This document shows, piece by piece, positions 49,058-58,231 of a stretch of 64,000 nt of DNA. The DNA lies in the NCBI GenBank assembly GCA_016191165.1, contig JACPPF010000063.1, positions 1 to 64,000 of the forward strand, read 5' to 3'. The DNA is from Planctomycetota bacterium (GTDB taxonomy: Bacteria; Planctomycetota; Planctomycetia; Gemmatales; Gemmataceae). The position numbers and the translations under genes were made by a program. The first letter of the stretch is position 1. Each line of letters starts with the position of its first letter. The notes beneath the pieces are model-generated. The model had not been told where the DNA came from. It saw only the letters and a program-made list of their open reading frames with translations, and did not search any database.

Positions 49058-50608
49058 TTACATGACGGCGAGGCGCAACATGCCAAGCTGTTGGGTGTTG
49101 ATCTTTTTGGTTTCCGATTGCATTTCCTGGATGACCTTGTGCTTGATCGCGAGAAAAGCGTCAGCGGCCACCGGGTCGAACTGCTTGCCACGCATCTTTT
49201 CAACCTCCGCGAAGGCCACGTCAGCGGCCATGCCCTTGCGGTAGGGGCGATCGGACGTCATGGCGTCAAACGCATCGGCCACGGCGACAATGCGGGCGAG
49301 ACGATTGGTTTTCTCGCCGGCCGTGGCATCGGGGTAACCCATGCCGTCCCAGCGCTCGTGATGCGAACGGACGATGGGGATGACATCGGCCAGCTCGGCG
49401 ACTTGCTCAAGGATTTTCGCACCCTTGACGGTATGAGATTTCATGATCTCAAACTCGGCAGGCGACAGCTTGGTGGGCTTGCGCAAAATGGCGTCATCGA
49501 TGCCGATCTTGCCGATGTCGTGCAACGGCGTGCCAATGCGGATCAGGTGGATTTCCTTGGGCGAGAGTTCCAGTTGGGTGGCCAGCAACAGCGAGTATTC
49601 GGTCACGCGTGCCGTGTGACCACCGGTGTATTCATCGCGCATTTCCACGGCCTGGGCGAGCATCGTCACCGTGGCGTAGAAGAGTTCGCGCTGGCGGCGC
49701 AGCAACTGGGCACTTTCGATGCCCGCGGAAACATGCGCGGCCAGCGCGTCGGCCAGGTGCATGTCGTCCTTGGTAAAGGGCTCCTCGATCGGCCCGCGAT
49801 CCAGGTGCAGGACGCCGAGTCTTTTTCGCGGCGTTCGCAGCAGGACGCAAAGCACGGACGACATCGTCCCTTCGGCGATGCTTCGTGCGCCGAGCAACTC
49901 CGGATCCTCGTCCACGCTACAGCACAGGATCGATTGCCCCTGCATGAAACAGCGTTGCGCCAGACTCTGGCTAAAGGCGGTACGGCTGGCGAACATGTTG
50001 TTGCCAGTATCCAGCGCACGCAGGCGAAGCGGACCTTCCGGCCCGTCGGCCAGGACAATCGCGCCTCGCTGGGCTTTCAGCGTGCTGACCGCGTCATGCA
50101 AGATCGTGTGGAGCAGTTCTTCTTCGCTCTCCAGGTGGACCAGGTGATGCCCCGCGCGCAATAGAGCTTGCAGCTGTTGCCCGGGCCGCGGGCTTTGCTC
50201 GCGGTCGAACGCAAAGCTGAATGCGTCCTCCCAACTCTGGCTGCCAACCGCGGCAACATGCATATTCTCGATCGGGCAGAGCGTTTCGTCTTGTTCCTGG
50301 CTCTGGTCGTGAATTGCGTCCACCACCATCTGGACGTTGCCGAATTTGACAATGTCATGAGGCCGGATTGGCCATTCACCCGGGCCAAGTCGTTGGCCGT
50401 TGAGATAGGTCCCGTTCGTGCTGCCCAGATCGCGAACTCGCCAGCCTTTCTCGGTGATGCGCAGTTCCGCATGCCGCCGGCTGACGGAGGAGTCTTCCAG
50501 GACAATCTCAAGCGTCGCGAGCCTTCCGGCGCGCAGGACATGCTCGGATTCCCAGGTCTTGCCTTCCACGTCACCGTTCATGCCACGCAAGCGAATGCGG
50601 TGTTTCAC
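49058..50608 (-). CDS. FHA-GAF-HD-GYP regulator
   Basis: 516 residues. FHA domain at 25-95 (SSVSRRHAEL, RDLGSTNGTYLNG), GAF domain about 150-315, HD-GYP domain about 325-500 with all motif blocks: GGHTARVTEYS, PLHDIGKIGI, MKSHTVKGAKIL, SHHERWDGMGYPD and DAFDAMTSDRPYRKG. Intact HD-GYP predicts cyclic-di-GMP phosphodiesterase activity; the FHA domain predicts binding to phosphothreonine and therefore a link to Hanks-type kinases, such as the one in this window (a possible, unproven pairing). No membrane segment. Start at ATG 50608. Convergent with ftr. Confidence 0.9.
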   Translation of the reverse strand: MKHRIRLRGMNGDVEGKTWESEHVLRAGRLATLEIVLEDSSVSRRHAELRITEKGWRVRDLGSTNGTYLNGQRLGPGEWPIRPHDIVKFGNVQMVVDAIHDQSQEQDETLCPIENMHVAAVGSQSWEDAFSFAFDREQSPRPGQQLQALLRAGHHLVHLESEEELLHTILHDAVSTLKAQRGAIVLADGPEGPLRLRALDTGNNMFASRTAFSQSLAQRCFMQGQSILCCSVDEDPELLGARSIAEGTMSSVLCVLLRTPRKRLGVLHLDRGPIEEPFTKDDMHLADALAAHVSAGIESAQLLRRQRELFYATVTMLAQAVEMRDEYTGGHTARVTEYSLLLATQLELSPKEIHLIRIGTPLHDIGKIGIDDAILRKPTKLSPAEFEIMKSHTVKGAKILEQVAELADVIPIVRSHHERWDGMGYPDATAGEKTNRLARIVAVADAFDAMTSDRPYRKGMAADVAFAEVEKMRGKQFDPVAADAFLAIKHKVIQEMQSETKKINTQQLGMLRLAVM

Positions 50609-50766
50609 GGAGACTTCTCCTCAGGGCGCCTCAATCTCTGTCGCGAATTCGGGCCAACGCGGTCCAAGTCCAAAGCTAATATAGCTCCAAATAAGCTCCA
50701 ATGCACAATCCACAAAACGAAAAATCCCGATAAATCCGCTGTAGGCCAAAAGATGGTTATTTTCCT

Positions 50767-50794
50767 TTGCTCTTGCGCATCCAATGCTTATGAT
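50767..50794 (+). promoter_or_regulatory. weak promoter candidate of the PPC-domain gene
   Basis: TTGCTC (50767-50772), 16-base spacer, TATGAT (50789-50794), 88 bases before the ATG at 50882. The region 50609-50881 has no other visible feature. Confidence 0.3.
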
Positions 50795-50881
50795 GGACCA
50801 AGGTAGCGAAAAGTTGCACCAGGCTGCCGAAAATGTTAAATCCCGCCTGAAAAAGCTTCCTTTCTTTGATCGAGGTCGGAA

Positions 50882-53236
50882 ATGAAAACGGAACGATGTT
50901 TCTTTTTGAGTTGGTTCACATGCCTCGCGGTTTTGTGTACTTTCATTCATGTCGCTCCGACCTGGGGACAAAAACCGCCGCCGCCCGTCAACCCGCAAGC
51001 GCCGACGATCAATCCACTCCTGCCCGCAGGCGTCCAGCGCGGCGTGCCGACCGTAGTCCTGGTGACGGGCACGAATCTCGCCAATCCCACTGGCATTTCC
51101 GTGGGAACGCTCGCCAAGTACACCATCGCGACGGGTGACAAGAAGAAAATCGACGCGGGCAAGTTCAGCGTGACCATCGACGTGCCCGCAAATACTCCGG
51201 TCGGCGCCTATCCCTTACGCATGGCGACCCTCAAGGGCGCCTCGAACTTGCGCGTCCTGTGCGTGGACGACCTGCCCCAGGTTGTCAGCAAGGCCGGCAA
51301 TCGAACCAAGGCGACGGCTGAGGTCATCCCCATTCCCAGCGCGGTCACCGGCGCCGTCGCGGCGCAACAGAGCGATTTCTACAAGTTCACCGTCAAGGCC
51401 GGCCAACGTCTCAGCTTCGATTGCGTGGCCCGCCGCATCGGCAGCGCGATCGATGCCCAAATGACGATCTACGACGCCAAGAGCATGCGCGAGCTCGTCT
51501 ATGACAACGACTCCCCCGGCTGCCAGACCGATCCGCGCATCACCTACACGTTCAAGGAGGCCGGCGATTACCTCGTCGAGATCAACGACGTACTGCAACG
51601 TGGCGGCGCGGAATTCTTTTATCGCTTGCGCGTCGGCGATTTCCCGATTGCCACGACATCGTTTCCTCTCGCCGCCAGGCGCGGCACGAAGGCGAAGATC
51701 GGCTTCGCGGGACCAGCGGTCGAGGGCGTCCCGACGGTCGACGTGGACGTGCCCAGCGATCCGGCCGTCGATTACTTTTGGGTTGCTCCCAAAAATGCCG
51801 CGGGCCTGCACGGCTGGCCCGTGCCCGTTGCGATTAGCGACGCCGATGAGGCCGTCGAGCAGGAACCCAATGACGACCCGAAGCAAGCGACTCGCATCAC
51901 CGTTCCCGGCGGCGTTTCCGGCCGCTTTCAGAAAAGCGATGACGTCGATCACTTCGTATTCGCTGTGAAAAAAGGACAAAAACTCGCCATCGTCGCTCAC
52001 ACGCTGGAAATGTACTCTCCGAGCCTGGTCTACCTGATTTTGCGCAATAGCAAGACCAACGCCGAGGTCGCCAAATCGAATCCGCAGGCCCCGGCGCCGA
52101 ATGACCAGAAGATCGACTTCACCGCGCCGGTCGATGGCGACTACGTCCTGGAGGTGCAGCACCTCTATTTCGGCGGCGGGAAAAACGAGTCGTACCGAAT
52201 CTCGATCCTACCGCCAGCGAGCCGATTTGATGTCGTGCTCGCCAAGGAACGATTTGACGTTTCCCCCATGGGCGTGGCAGCGATCCCCATTCAGATCATT
52301 CGCAAGGGTTACACCGGGCCCGTCGAGATTTCCACGCACGGACAACCTGGCCTGACCGGCACGATAACCATCGGCCCCGGAAAAACCGCGGGGTTGCTAC
52401 TTGTTGCCGCTCAGGGCGATCTCGCAATGGGGGCCTATCAGTTTCACATCCTCGGCAAGGCCGTGATCGATGGAAAAAAGGCAGTCGAAATTGGCGCCGC
52501 CCGAGCCCAGGTCTCGCAAGCGATGAACGCCTTGCCCTATCCGCCGATGCACCTTCAGAATTTCGTCGCCCTGGCGGTCAAGGAAAAGTCGGAATTCAAT
52601 CTCACCGTGAAGATCGATCCACCGCAGGCCGTGCCCGGAGGCAACGTGACGATCACCGTCACCGCCAATCGCAAACCGGGCTTTGACGATGAGATTGTCC
52701 TGAACGCCTTCACCGGTTTGCCCCCAACCGTTCCCGCGCCAAAAAAACTGGCCTCGATTCCCGCCGGAAAGAATGTGGTCTCGTTCCCGCTGGCCATCAG
52801 CCCCAAGACGCCACAGGGGGAATTCTTCGTGTTCGCGGCCGGCAAGTCCAAAGCGAAGGTCAAAGGCGGCAAGGAGTTTACCAGCGGCGGCGGGTTGCCG
52901 TTGATTCTCGTCATCGGCCCGCCGTTTGATCTCAAGATCGAACCGGCCGTGATTTCGCTCAAGCCCGGCGCAAAGGCCAAGTTGAAAGTGACCGCGATTC
53001 GCAAGGGCGGTTACACGGGCCCGATCGCGCTGAACTTACGCAAACTTCCCGCGCTGGTTACCGCGGGGCAGGCCGTTATCGCGGCCAAGCAAGACAGCAC
53101 CGAGATCGAAATCACGGCTGCCCCCAACGCGGCGCCGGCAAACGTGACGACCGTCGATGTTGCCGGTACCGCGACCGCCCTCAACAATCTGGCCAACGCC
53201 TCGCCAATGTTCACAGTGCAAGTGCAAAAAAAATAG
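50882..53236 (+). CDS. large secreted PPC-domain protein
   Basis: 784 residues with a signal peptide (CFFLSWFTCLAVLCTFIHV, cleaved after APTWG). Two pre-peptidase C-terminal (PPC) type domains are visible: one around residues 150-260 (SAVTGAVAAQQSDFYKFTVK, then AGDYLVEINDV) and one around 320-445 (EQEPNDDPKQATRI, DDVDHFVFAVKKGQ, VDGDYVLEVQHLYF). The rest is made of Ig-like beta domains with repeated KKGYTGP/KGGYTGP motifs. No peptidase domain, so it is probably a surface or matrix protein. Family known in planctomycetes only as PPC/hypothetical. Followed by a palindrome and the STAS gene. Confidence 0.75.
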   Translation: MKTERCFFLSWFTCLAVLCTFIHVAPTWGQKPPPPVNPQAPTINPLLPAGVQRGVPTVVLVTGTNLANPTGISVGTLAKYTIATGDKKKIDAGKFSVTIDVPANTPVGAYPLRMATLKGASNLRVLCVDDLPQVVSKAGNRTKATAEVIPIPSAVTGAVAAQQSDFYKFTVKAGQRLSFDCVARRIGSAIDAQMTIYDAKSMRELVYDNDSPGCQTDPRITYTFKEAGDYLVEINDVLQRGGAEFFYRLRVGDFPIATTSFPLAARRGTKAKIGFAGPAVEGVPTVDVDVPSDPAVDYFWVAPKNAAGLHGWPVPVAISDADEAVEQEPNDDPKQATRITVPGGVSGRFQKSDDVDHFVFAVKKGQKLAIVAHTLEMYSPSLVYLILRNSKTNAEVAKSNPQAPAPNDQKIDFTAPVDGDYVLEVQHLYFGGGKNESYRISILPPASRFDVVLAKERFDVSPMGVAAIPIQIIRKGYTGPVEISTHGQPGLTGTITIGPGKTAGLLLVAAQGDLAMGAYQFHILGKAVIDGKKAVEIGAARAQVSQAMNALPYPPMHLQNFVALAVKEKSEFNLTVKIDPPQAVPGGNVTITVTANRKPGFDDEIVLNAFTGLPPTVPAPKKLASIPAGKNVVSFPLAISPKTPQGEFFVFAAGKSKAKVKGGKEFTSGGGLPLILVIGPPFDLKIEPAVISLKPGAKAKLKVTAIRKGGYTGPIALNLRKLPALVTAGQAVIAAKQDSTEIEITAAPNAAPANVTTVDVAGTATALNNLANASPMFTVQVQKK

Positions 53237-53271
53237 TTGACAGGTAAAACTCCTATAATAATCCCGGCTTT

Positions 53272-53311
53272 TCGTTTAGCGCTCGCGCGTCGTCTCGCGG
53301 GCGCCAAATGA
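53272..53311. repeat. imperfect copy of the TCGTTTAGCGC palindrome family
   Basis: TCGTTTAGCGCTCGCG (53272-53287) and CGCGGGCGCCAAATGA (53296-53311) are complementary at 13 of 16 positions. It lies in the leader of the STAS gene. Confidence 0.65.
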
Positions 53312-53353
53312 GAATCTCCCAGCTCCCGTCTTTACCAGCAGCGAGTCACCATC

Positions 53354-53731
53354 ATGAGCACCGAAACCAGCCACGAATCGTTCAAGATCGAGCGGCACGG
53401 TGAAGTCGCCGTGGTCACCCCGTCGGTCAAGGTCGAGGAAATGCACGAGACCATGATCGAGCAAGCGGCGCGCATGGTCATCCAGTCGCTCAAGGCCGAC
53501 CCGCCCGCGGGCATCGTCGTCGATCTGAGCCAGGTCACGTACTTCGGCTCCGTCTTCGTTTCGTTTCTCCTGCGTTGTCACTCGCAGGCGCGCAAACACG
53601 CGAGCGAGATCGTCCTCGCCGGCGCCAGCGAACCCGCACGCGAGTTGCTCAAACTGCTGGACCTCGAGACGCTGTGGGCGATCTATGATACCCGGCAAGA
53701 GGCGATCGAGGCCCTGAGCGGGTCCGATTGA
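53354..53731 (+). CDS. STAS-domain protein (anti-sigma factor antagonist-like)
   Basis: 125 residues. STAS fold: FKIERHGEVAVVTPSVKVEE, AGIVVDLSQVTYFGSVFVSF, SEIVLAGASEPARELLKLLD. The segment VTYFGSVF contains Ser at the position usually phosphorylated in SpoIIAA-type antagonists. It would act in a partner-switch with an anti-sigma kinase, which is not in the window. It ends four bases before the queC ATG, so the two are co-transcribed, although no functional link between them is evident. Start ATG 53354, with GAGTCACCATC upstream (weak ribosome site). Confidence 0.8.
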   Translation: MSTETSHESFKIERHGEVAVVTPSVKVEEMHETMIEQAARMVIQSLKADPPAGIVVDLSQVTYFGSVFVSFLLRCHSQARKHASEIVLAGASEPARELLKLLDLETLWAIYDTRQEAIEALSGSD

Positions 53732-53734
53732 TCC

Positions 53735-54391
53735 ATGGCCATTCCCACCCTCGCAGTCCTGATTTCCGGCGGTCTCGACAGCGCGATCCTGCTGGGCGAT
53801 GCGTTGCGCCGTCGCGAGAGCGTCGTGCCGATCTACGTTCGTTGCGGCCTGCGCTGGGAGGCTGTCGAGCTTGATTACCTGCTGCGTTTCCTGGATGCGG
53901 TTCGGACGCCGAATCTTCAAACGTTGGTGATCCTCGAAGAACCGATCGCCGAGGTTTACGGCCCACACTGGAGCATCACGGGGCATAACGTGCCCGATGC
54001 AAAAAGCGCCGATGCCGCGGTGTTCCTTCCGGGCCGCAATGTACTGCTGCTGGCGAAGGCGCTTCTCTGGTGCCATCTGAATCGCGTGCCGGCGCTGGCG
54101 CTGGGGTCGCTGCTGACGAATCCATTTCCCGATGCGACGCCCGAGTTTTTTCAGGGCTTTCAAAAATTGCTCAATCAAGCCATGCAGGGCAACGTCGAGG
54201 TGAGACTGCCGTTTGGCGGCATGAAAAAAGTCGCGGTGATGGCACTGGGGCGGGGCATGCCGTTGGAACACTCTTTCTCTTGCATCGCTCCGATCAACGG
54301 CCTGCACTGCGGCCAGTGCAACAAGTGCGCGGAGCGCCGGCAGGCATTCGCAGACGCGCGAATGGTCGATCCGACACCCTATTCTGGTTAG
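53735..54391 (+). CDS. queC: 7-cyano-7-deazaguanine synthase-like PP-loop protein
   Basis: 218 residues. The PP-loop ATP pyrophosphatase motif LISGGLDSAILL is at residues 9-20; the zinc-binding end SCIAPINGLHCGQCNKCAER has four Cys as in QueC, which makes preQ0 from carboxydeazaguanine in queuosine synthesis. It is slightly shorter than E. coli QueC (231). QueD and QueE are not adjacent. Three bases separate it from the STAS gene. Some planctomycete PP-loop proteins of this type may act elsewhere, so the exact substrate is a family inference. Confidence 0.8.
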   Translation: MAIPTLAVLISGGLDSAILLGDALRRRESVVPIYVRCGLRWEAVELDYLLRFLDAVRTPNLQTLVILEEPIAEVYGPHWSITGHNVPDAKSADAAVFLPGRNVLLLAKALLWCHLNRVPALALGSLLTNPFPDATPEFFQGFQKLLNQAMQGNVEVRLPFGGMKKVAVMALGRGMPLEHSFSCIAPINGLHCGQCNKCAERRQAFADARMVDPTPYSG

Positions 54392-54440
54392 CCCCAAAGT
54401 CGCCGGGGTACGTGGATGAAATTCAGAAGGTGAGTCTAAC

Positions 54441-54944
54441 ATGCCTTTCGACGTTCTGTGCCCGGAATGCGAGAAAAAGTTGCGCCTGCGCGACGAACTG
54501 GCTGGCAAGAAGATCAAGTGCCCAAAGTGCGGCGAAGCTTTTGTCGCCGAAAACCTGGTGGCGCAGGCCGCACCGGATGACGATGGCTATGAAACGGAAG
54601 AGGTGCCTGTCGAGCGAAAAAAAAGGCGATCGAGCCGTGAACCTGACGACGATGATGACGATCGGCCGCGAAAAAAAAAGGGCGCCCGCAAGCCCGAATC
54701 GGTCACGACGCCGATCGCCCCATTGGTCTGGGGCATCGTCGCCATCCTGTGTCCCATTGGCATGTTGATCGGGTTTATCGCCATGTATCGGGCATGGGCG
54801 GCCCTGGCGGAGTTGCCAGAAGGCCGGCGCGGCGACATCGCACGCCGAAACATGTGGATCGCGTTCACGCTTGGCGCCGTCGGGGCGGTGGAGAGCCTCA
54901 TTGCGGGGATCATCGGGACGTACCTGCGCTTCGCGTCAGGTTGA
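54441..54944 (+). CDS. zinc-ribbon membrane protein (MJ0042-type finger)
   Basis: 167 residues. The N-terminal zinc finger FDVLCPECEKKLRLRDELAG with KKIKCPKCGEAF has two CxxC knuckles. Residues 40-90 are a charged, Asp/Arg/Lys-rich linker. Two hydrophobic segments follow (GIVAILCPIGMLIGFIAMY and AFTLGAVGAVESLIAGIIG), with the DUF4190-like pair of helices and an R-x-x-A-x-x-x-W loop. Function unknown; this layout is common in planctomycetes. The ATG follows AAGGTGAG. It converges with the molybdopterin oxidoreductase gene. Confidence 0.75.
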   Translation: MPFDVLCPECEKKLRLRDELAGKKIKCPKCGEAFVAENLVAQAAPDDDGYETEEVPVERKKRRSSREPDDDDDDRPRKKKGARKPESVTTPIAPLVWGIVAILCPIGMLIGFIAMYRAWAALAELPEGRRGDIARRNMWIAFTLGAVGAVESLIAGIIGTYLRFASG

Positions 54945-55002
54945 ATCGGATTACTCAGGAGTCTTGCGCAGCCCCCGCGCACGCAGGCCTTCGGCGTGGC
55001 GA

Positions 55003-57135
55003 TTAAACCACCTCCACTTCCACCAGATTATCAAAAAACGTCGCCGCCGCCCCGAAATCGGTAAGTGCGGTGCTCGTGGTCGCGTTGCAGTTGACGCCAT
55101 CAGGTGAATAGCGGTTCCACCAGATGCTCTGGGTGATAACGACACCTGGCTTCACCGTCTCCGCCACCATGGCGCGCGCCTTGAACGAGCCGCGATCGTT
55201 GAAAATGCGCACCCATTGCCCGTCAGCGATGCTGCGCGGCTTGGCATCGCTCGGATGAATCTCCAGCGTCGGCTCGCGCGCCTGTTGACGCAGGGAGTCG
55301 ATATTGACGAACGTCGAGTTCAAAAACTCCGGCACCGGCGGCGAAAGCATTTGGAGCGGAAACCTCGCCGCCAGGTCGGGCCGCGTCTGCGGGTCCTCGC
55401 GAGGCGGCGTGTAGTTTGGCAAAGGGTCGCGACCCTGCCTGGCAAGCGTCGGGCTGTAGAGTTCGCATTTGCCCGACGGCGTTCCGAAATTACCTTCCGC
55501 GAATGGAGCGTAATGTTCCGGCAGATTCAATCGGATTGGCCCGTCGCGCTTCAGGCGATCGAGGTCGATGCCGACGAAACCCGTGGGCGGCGGATAGACC
55601 GTCGCTTGCGGCCTGGCGCTCGCGTTGCTCTCGTCGAACGCTATGCCGCAAGCGGCTTGTAAACATTCCTCCGCCAACTGTTCATCGCTGATTTCAAAAA
55701 GCTCCGGCTCAAAGCCCATCTTTTTGGCGAGCAACCGGAAAACATCGGTGTTGCACTTCGCCTCGTGCAGCGGCGCGATCGCCGGCTCGTTCGCCTGCAC
55801 ATACAGGTGGCCATACGAACCGTGGATATCGAAATGTTCCATCTGCGTCGTCGCCGGCAGTACGATGTCGGCGTAGTCGGCGGTATCGGTTTGGAATTGC
55901 TCGTGGACAACCGTGAAGAGGTCCTCGCGTTTCAGGCCCTGAAGTACACGATTCTGATCGGGGCAGATTGCCGCGGGGTTGGAGTTATAGACATACATCG
56001 CCCGCACGGGCGGCCCCGGCATTTCGCCCAGGAGCGCCTCGGCGAGCTGAGTCATGTTGATGGTGCGCGTGCCGGGCGGGATGAGGTCGGGCCGTTCGAG
56101 GTAGTTGGTGTCAAAAGGGTACATCTTGCTGGTGCTCAAGAGCGCCCCCCCGCCGGGCTGTCTCCAGGCGCCGATGATCGCGGGCAGGCAGGTGATGGCG
56201 CGAACGGCCATGCCGCCGCCCGCGTGCCGCTGGAGCCCGTAGTTCACGCGAATCAACGCCGGGCGGATGGTGCCGTATTCGTGCGCGAGTTTTTCGATGT
56301 CCACGACCGGAATGCCAGTGATGTCGGCGACGCGGTGTGGTCCGTATTCCTTCATGACGCGTTCGCGCAATTCGTCGCCGCCCAGGCAATAGCGCGCCAG
56401 GTAGTCGTCGTCTTGCAAATGGTCGCGGAAGAGGATGTGCATCATGCCGAGGGCCAGGGCCGCGTCCGTGCCGGGGCGGATCGGGATCCACCAGTCGCTC
56501 TTCCGCGCGGTCTTGCACTGGTACGGATCGATCGTGATGATCTTTGCCCCGGATTTGCGGGCGCGGTGCATGATCGCCCACAGGTGCATGTTGGTGACAC
56601 TGGTGTTGGAGCCCCAGTTGATGATGTAGCGCGAATCAATCACCGTGGCCGGGTCGATCACCGCGCGCGTGCCGAGCGTGATGTCGCACCCGGCGGCGCC
56701 GGCCGTCGCGCAGATCGTCCGGTCCAGGAGCGACGCGCCGAGCCGATGGAAAAACCGGCGATCCAGACTTGAACCGTGCAACTTCCCCATCGTGCCCGCA
56801 TAGCTGAATGGCAGAATCGCCTGCGGCCCGTCGTGGGAGTTCGCAATCTCACGAAACTTCTCGGCAATGCGTTCAATCGCCTCGTCCCACGAAATTCGGC
56901 GAAACTGCCCTGCCCCCTTCGACCCGGTCCGAAGCAGCGGGTATTTCAATCGCTCGGGATGATACACTCGTTCCAGATAGCGCGTGACCTTTTGGCACAG
57001 GAAGCCATCGGTAAACGGATGGTCCTTGTCGCCGCGCAACTTCACGGCCCGGCCATCCTGCACCGTGACGACCATGCTGCAGGTGTCAGGACAATCATGC
57101 GGGCAGACGACGCGAACGGTTTTCGTTGCGCTCAT
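55003..57135 (-). CDS. molybdopterin-dependent oxidoreductase (BisC/formate dehydrogenase-like)
   Basis: 710 residues from ATG 57135 with GGGAG eight bases upstream. The [4Fe-4S] site is VCPHDCPDTCSMVV with a fourth Cys in GFLCQKVTRY. The Mo-bis-MGD domains follow: ISWDEAIERIAEKF, TICATAGAAGCDITLG, NWGSNTSVTNMH, IDPYQCKTARKSDWWIPIRP, NVGVYNSNPAA-like YVYNSNPAAICPDQNRV and a C-terminal dihydropyranopterin domain. No twin-arginine leader, so cytoplasmic. The physiological substrate is unclear, and no beta or gamma electron-transfer subunit or Mo-cofactor gene is next to it. Confidence 0.85.
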   Translation of the reverse strand: MSATKTVRVVCPHDCPDTCSMVVTVQDGRAVKLRGDKDHPFTDGFLCQKVTRYLERVYHPERLKYPLLRTGSKGAGQFRRISWDEAIERIAEKFREIANSHDGPQAILPFSYAGTMGKLHGSSLDRRFFHRLGASLLDRTICATAGAAGCDITLGTRAVIDPATVIDSRYIINWGSNTSVTNMHLWAIMHRARKSGAKIITIDPYQCKTARKSDWWIPIRPGTDAALALGMMHILFRDHLQDDDYLARYCLGGDELRERVMKEYGPHRVADITGIPVVDIEKLAHEYGTIRPALIRVNYGLQRHAGGGMAVRAITCLPAIIGAWRQPGGGALLSTSKMYPFDTNYLERPDLIPPGTRTINMTQLAEALLGEMPGPPVRAMYVYNSNPAAICPDQNRVLQGLKREDLFTVVHEQFQTDTADYADIVLPATTQMEHFDIHGSYGHLYVQANEPAIAPLHEAKCNTDVFRLLAKKMGFEPELFEISDEQLAEECLQAACGIAFDESNASARPQATVYPPPTGFVGIDLDRLKRDGPIRLNLPEHYAPFAEGNFGTPSGKCELYSPTLARQGRDPLPNYTPPREDPQTRPDLAARFPLQMLSPPVPEFLNSTFVNIDSLRQQAREPTLEIHPSDAKPRSIADGQWVRIFNDRGSFKARAMVAETVKPGVVITQSIWWNRYSPDGVNCNATTSTALTDFGAAATFFDNLVEVEVV

Positions 57136-57184
57136 GAGGGCGGCTCCCAATCGGCGACCGAACGCAAATCTGGGCCTCGGTGGG

Positions 57185-58231
57185 TTATTTGCGGGCCGGT
57201 TCGTTCTCTTCGTTGCGTTGGTAGATCGGTAAGTAGCGGTATTCGACCGTGAGGGCCAGGATCGCCATCGCCGTGCTGTAGTTGGCGCCGGTCGGTTCGT
57301 TCGTGATCCAGCCGCCGTTGCGCTGCTGGCTTTCGAGCAACACCTTGTGAAGTTGCGGGCGGAAGATGTTCCAGTAGTTATTGCCCAGCTGGAACATCGC
57401 CTGCGAGGCGTAATAAGCGGAATAATAGAAATGCACCTGTTGAGGCTGAAGCGGATTGCGAATCAGATAGGCGCCGCCCTGAAGCGCCTCGGGGGAATGG
57501 TGGCGATCCTTGCCGCACAGTTCGAGCGCCAGGACGCCCGTTCCGGTGCACGCGGTGGTGAGCATCGTACCGGGCATGTAGCAGAAGCCGCCGCCACGCG
57601 GTTCGCGGCATTGCATCACGAACTTCATGGCCCGTTCGATCCGTTCGGCCGGCACGTCACAGCCGATGTTGCGGGCGGACCGCAGCGCGAGGAGTTGCCA
57701 GCCGGTGACGCTCAAATCGGCGTCGAAGCTGTCGCGCTGATAACGCCAGCCGCCGTTGAAAACGGTGGCATCGCCGCGCTGCGCTTGCAGGATGACCTTG
57801 ACCGCCAGTTCGAGCTTGGGCTTGATTTCCTTGGCAATCTTGGCGTCGGACATGGCGACGACCTCGCACAGCATCATCGTGCAGATACCTTGCTTGTACA
57901 TTTCGTCAAAGCCCGCGAAGCCGAAACTTCCGTTGGCCTGTTGCTGAGACAGAACCCAGCGGATGCCCTTCTCGACCGTTTCACGATAGGGACCCTCGCC
58001 CGGGACGTGCCCCGCGGACAGGAAGGCCATCACGGCCAGGGACGAGACGGCCGGATGCTTGACGCCGCCCGATTGCCACGCGCCGTCTTTTTCCTGGAGC
58101 AGCGCCAGGAATACCAGGCCGCGATCGACGCTTTCGGTCAGTTTGTCTTTTGGTGGGCCTTGCGCCAACCCGGGCGACGCCACGAGCAATCCCAAAAGGA
58201 CGGCGCCGCCAACCCTGAGCAGGTTCAACAT
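57185..58231 (-). CDS. secreted prenyltransferase/squalene-cyclase-repeat protein
   Basis: 348 residues with a signal peptide (LLRVGGAVLLGLLVASPGLA). The mature protein is an alpha/alpha toroid of the terpenoid-cyclase/prenyltransferase type: repeated units such as SVDRGLVFLALLQEKDGAW, GIRWVLSQQQANGSFG, GWRYQRDSFDADLSVTGWQL and LLESQQRNGGWI with QW-like motifs. The DxDD catalytic motif of squalene-hopene cyclase reads FDADLS here, so catalysis is doubtful and, being exported, it is unlikely to be a cyclase; such proteins are common next to DUF4175 giants in planctomycetes. Its ATG overlaps the stop of the upstream giant gene (TGATG). Confidence 0.75.
   Translation of the reverse strand: MLNLLRVGGAVLLGLLVASPGLAQGPPKDKLTESVDRGLVFLALLQEKDGAWQSGGVKHPAVSSLAVMAFLSAGHVPGEGPYRETVEKGIRWVLSQQQANGSFGFAGFDEMYKQGICTMMLCEVVAMSDAKIAKEIKPKLELAVKVILQAQRGDATVFNGGWRYQRDSFDADLSVTGWQLLALRSARNIGCDVPAERIERAMKFVMQCREPRGGGFCYMPGTMLTTACTGTGVLALELCGKDRHHSPEALQGGAYLIRNPLQPQQVHFYYSAYYASQAMFQLGNNYWNIFRPQLHKVLLESQQRNGGWITNEPTGANYSTAMAILALTVEYRYLPIYQRNEENEPARK

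Noticed and set aside
53237-53259. TTGACA and TATAAT after the PPC-domain gene
   Set aside because: Both boxes are consensus but only 11 bases apart, too close for a sigma70 promoter.
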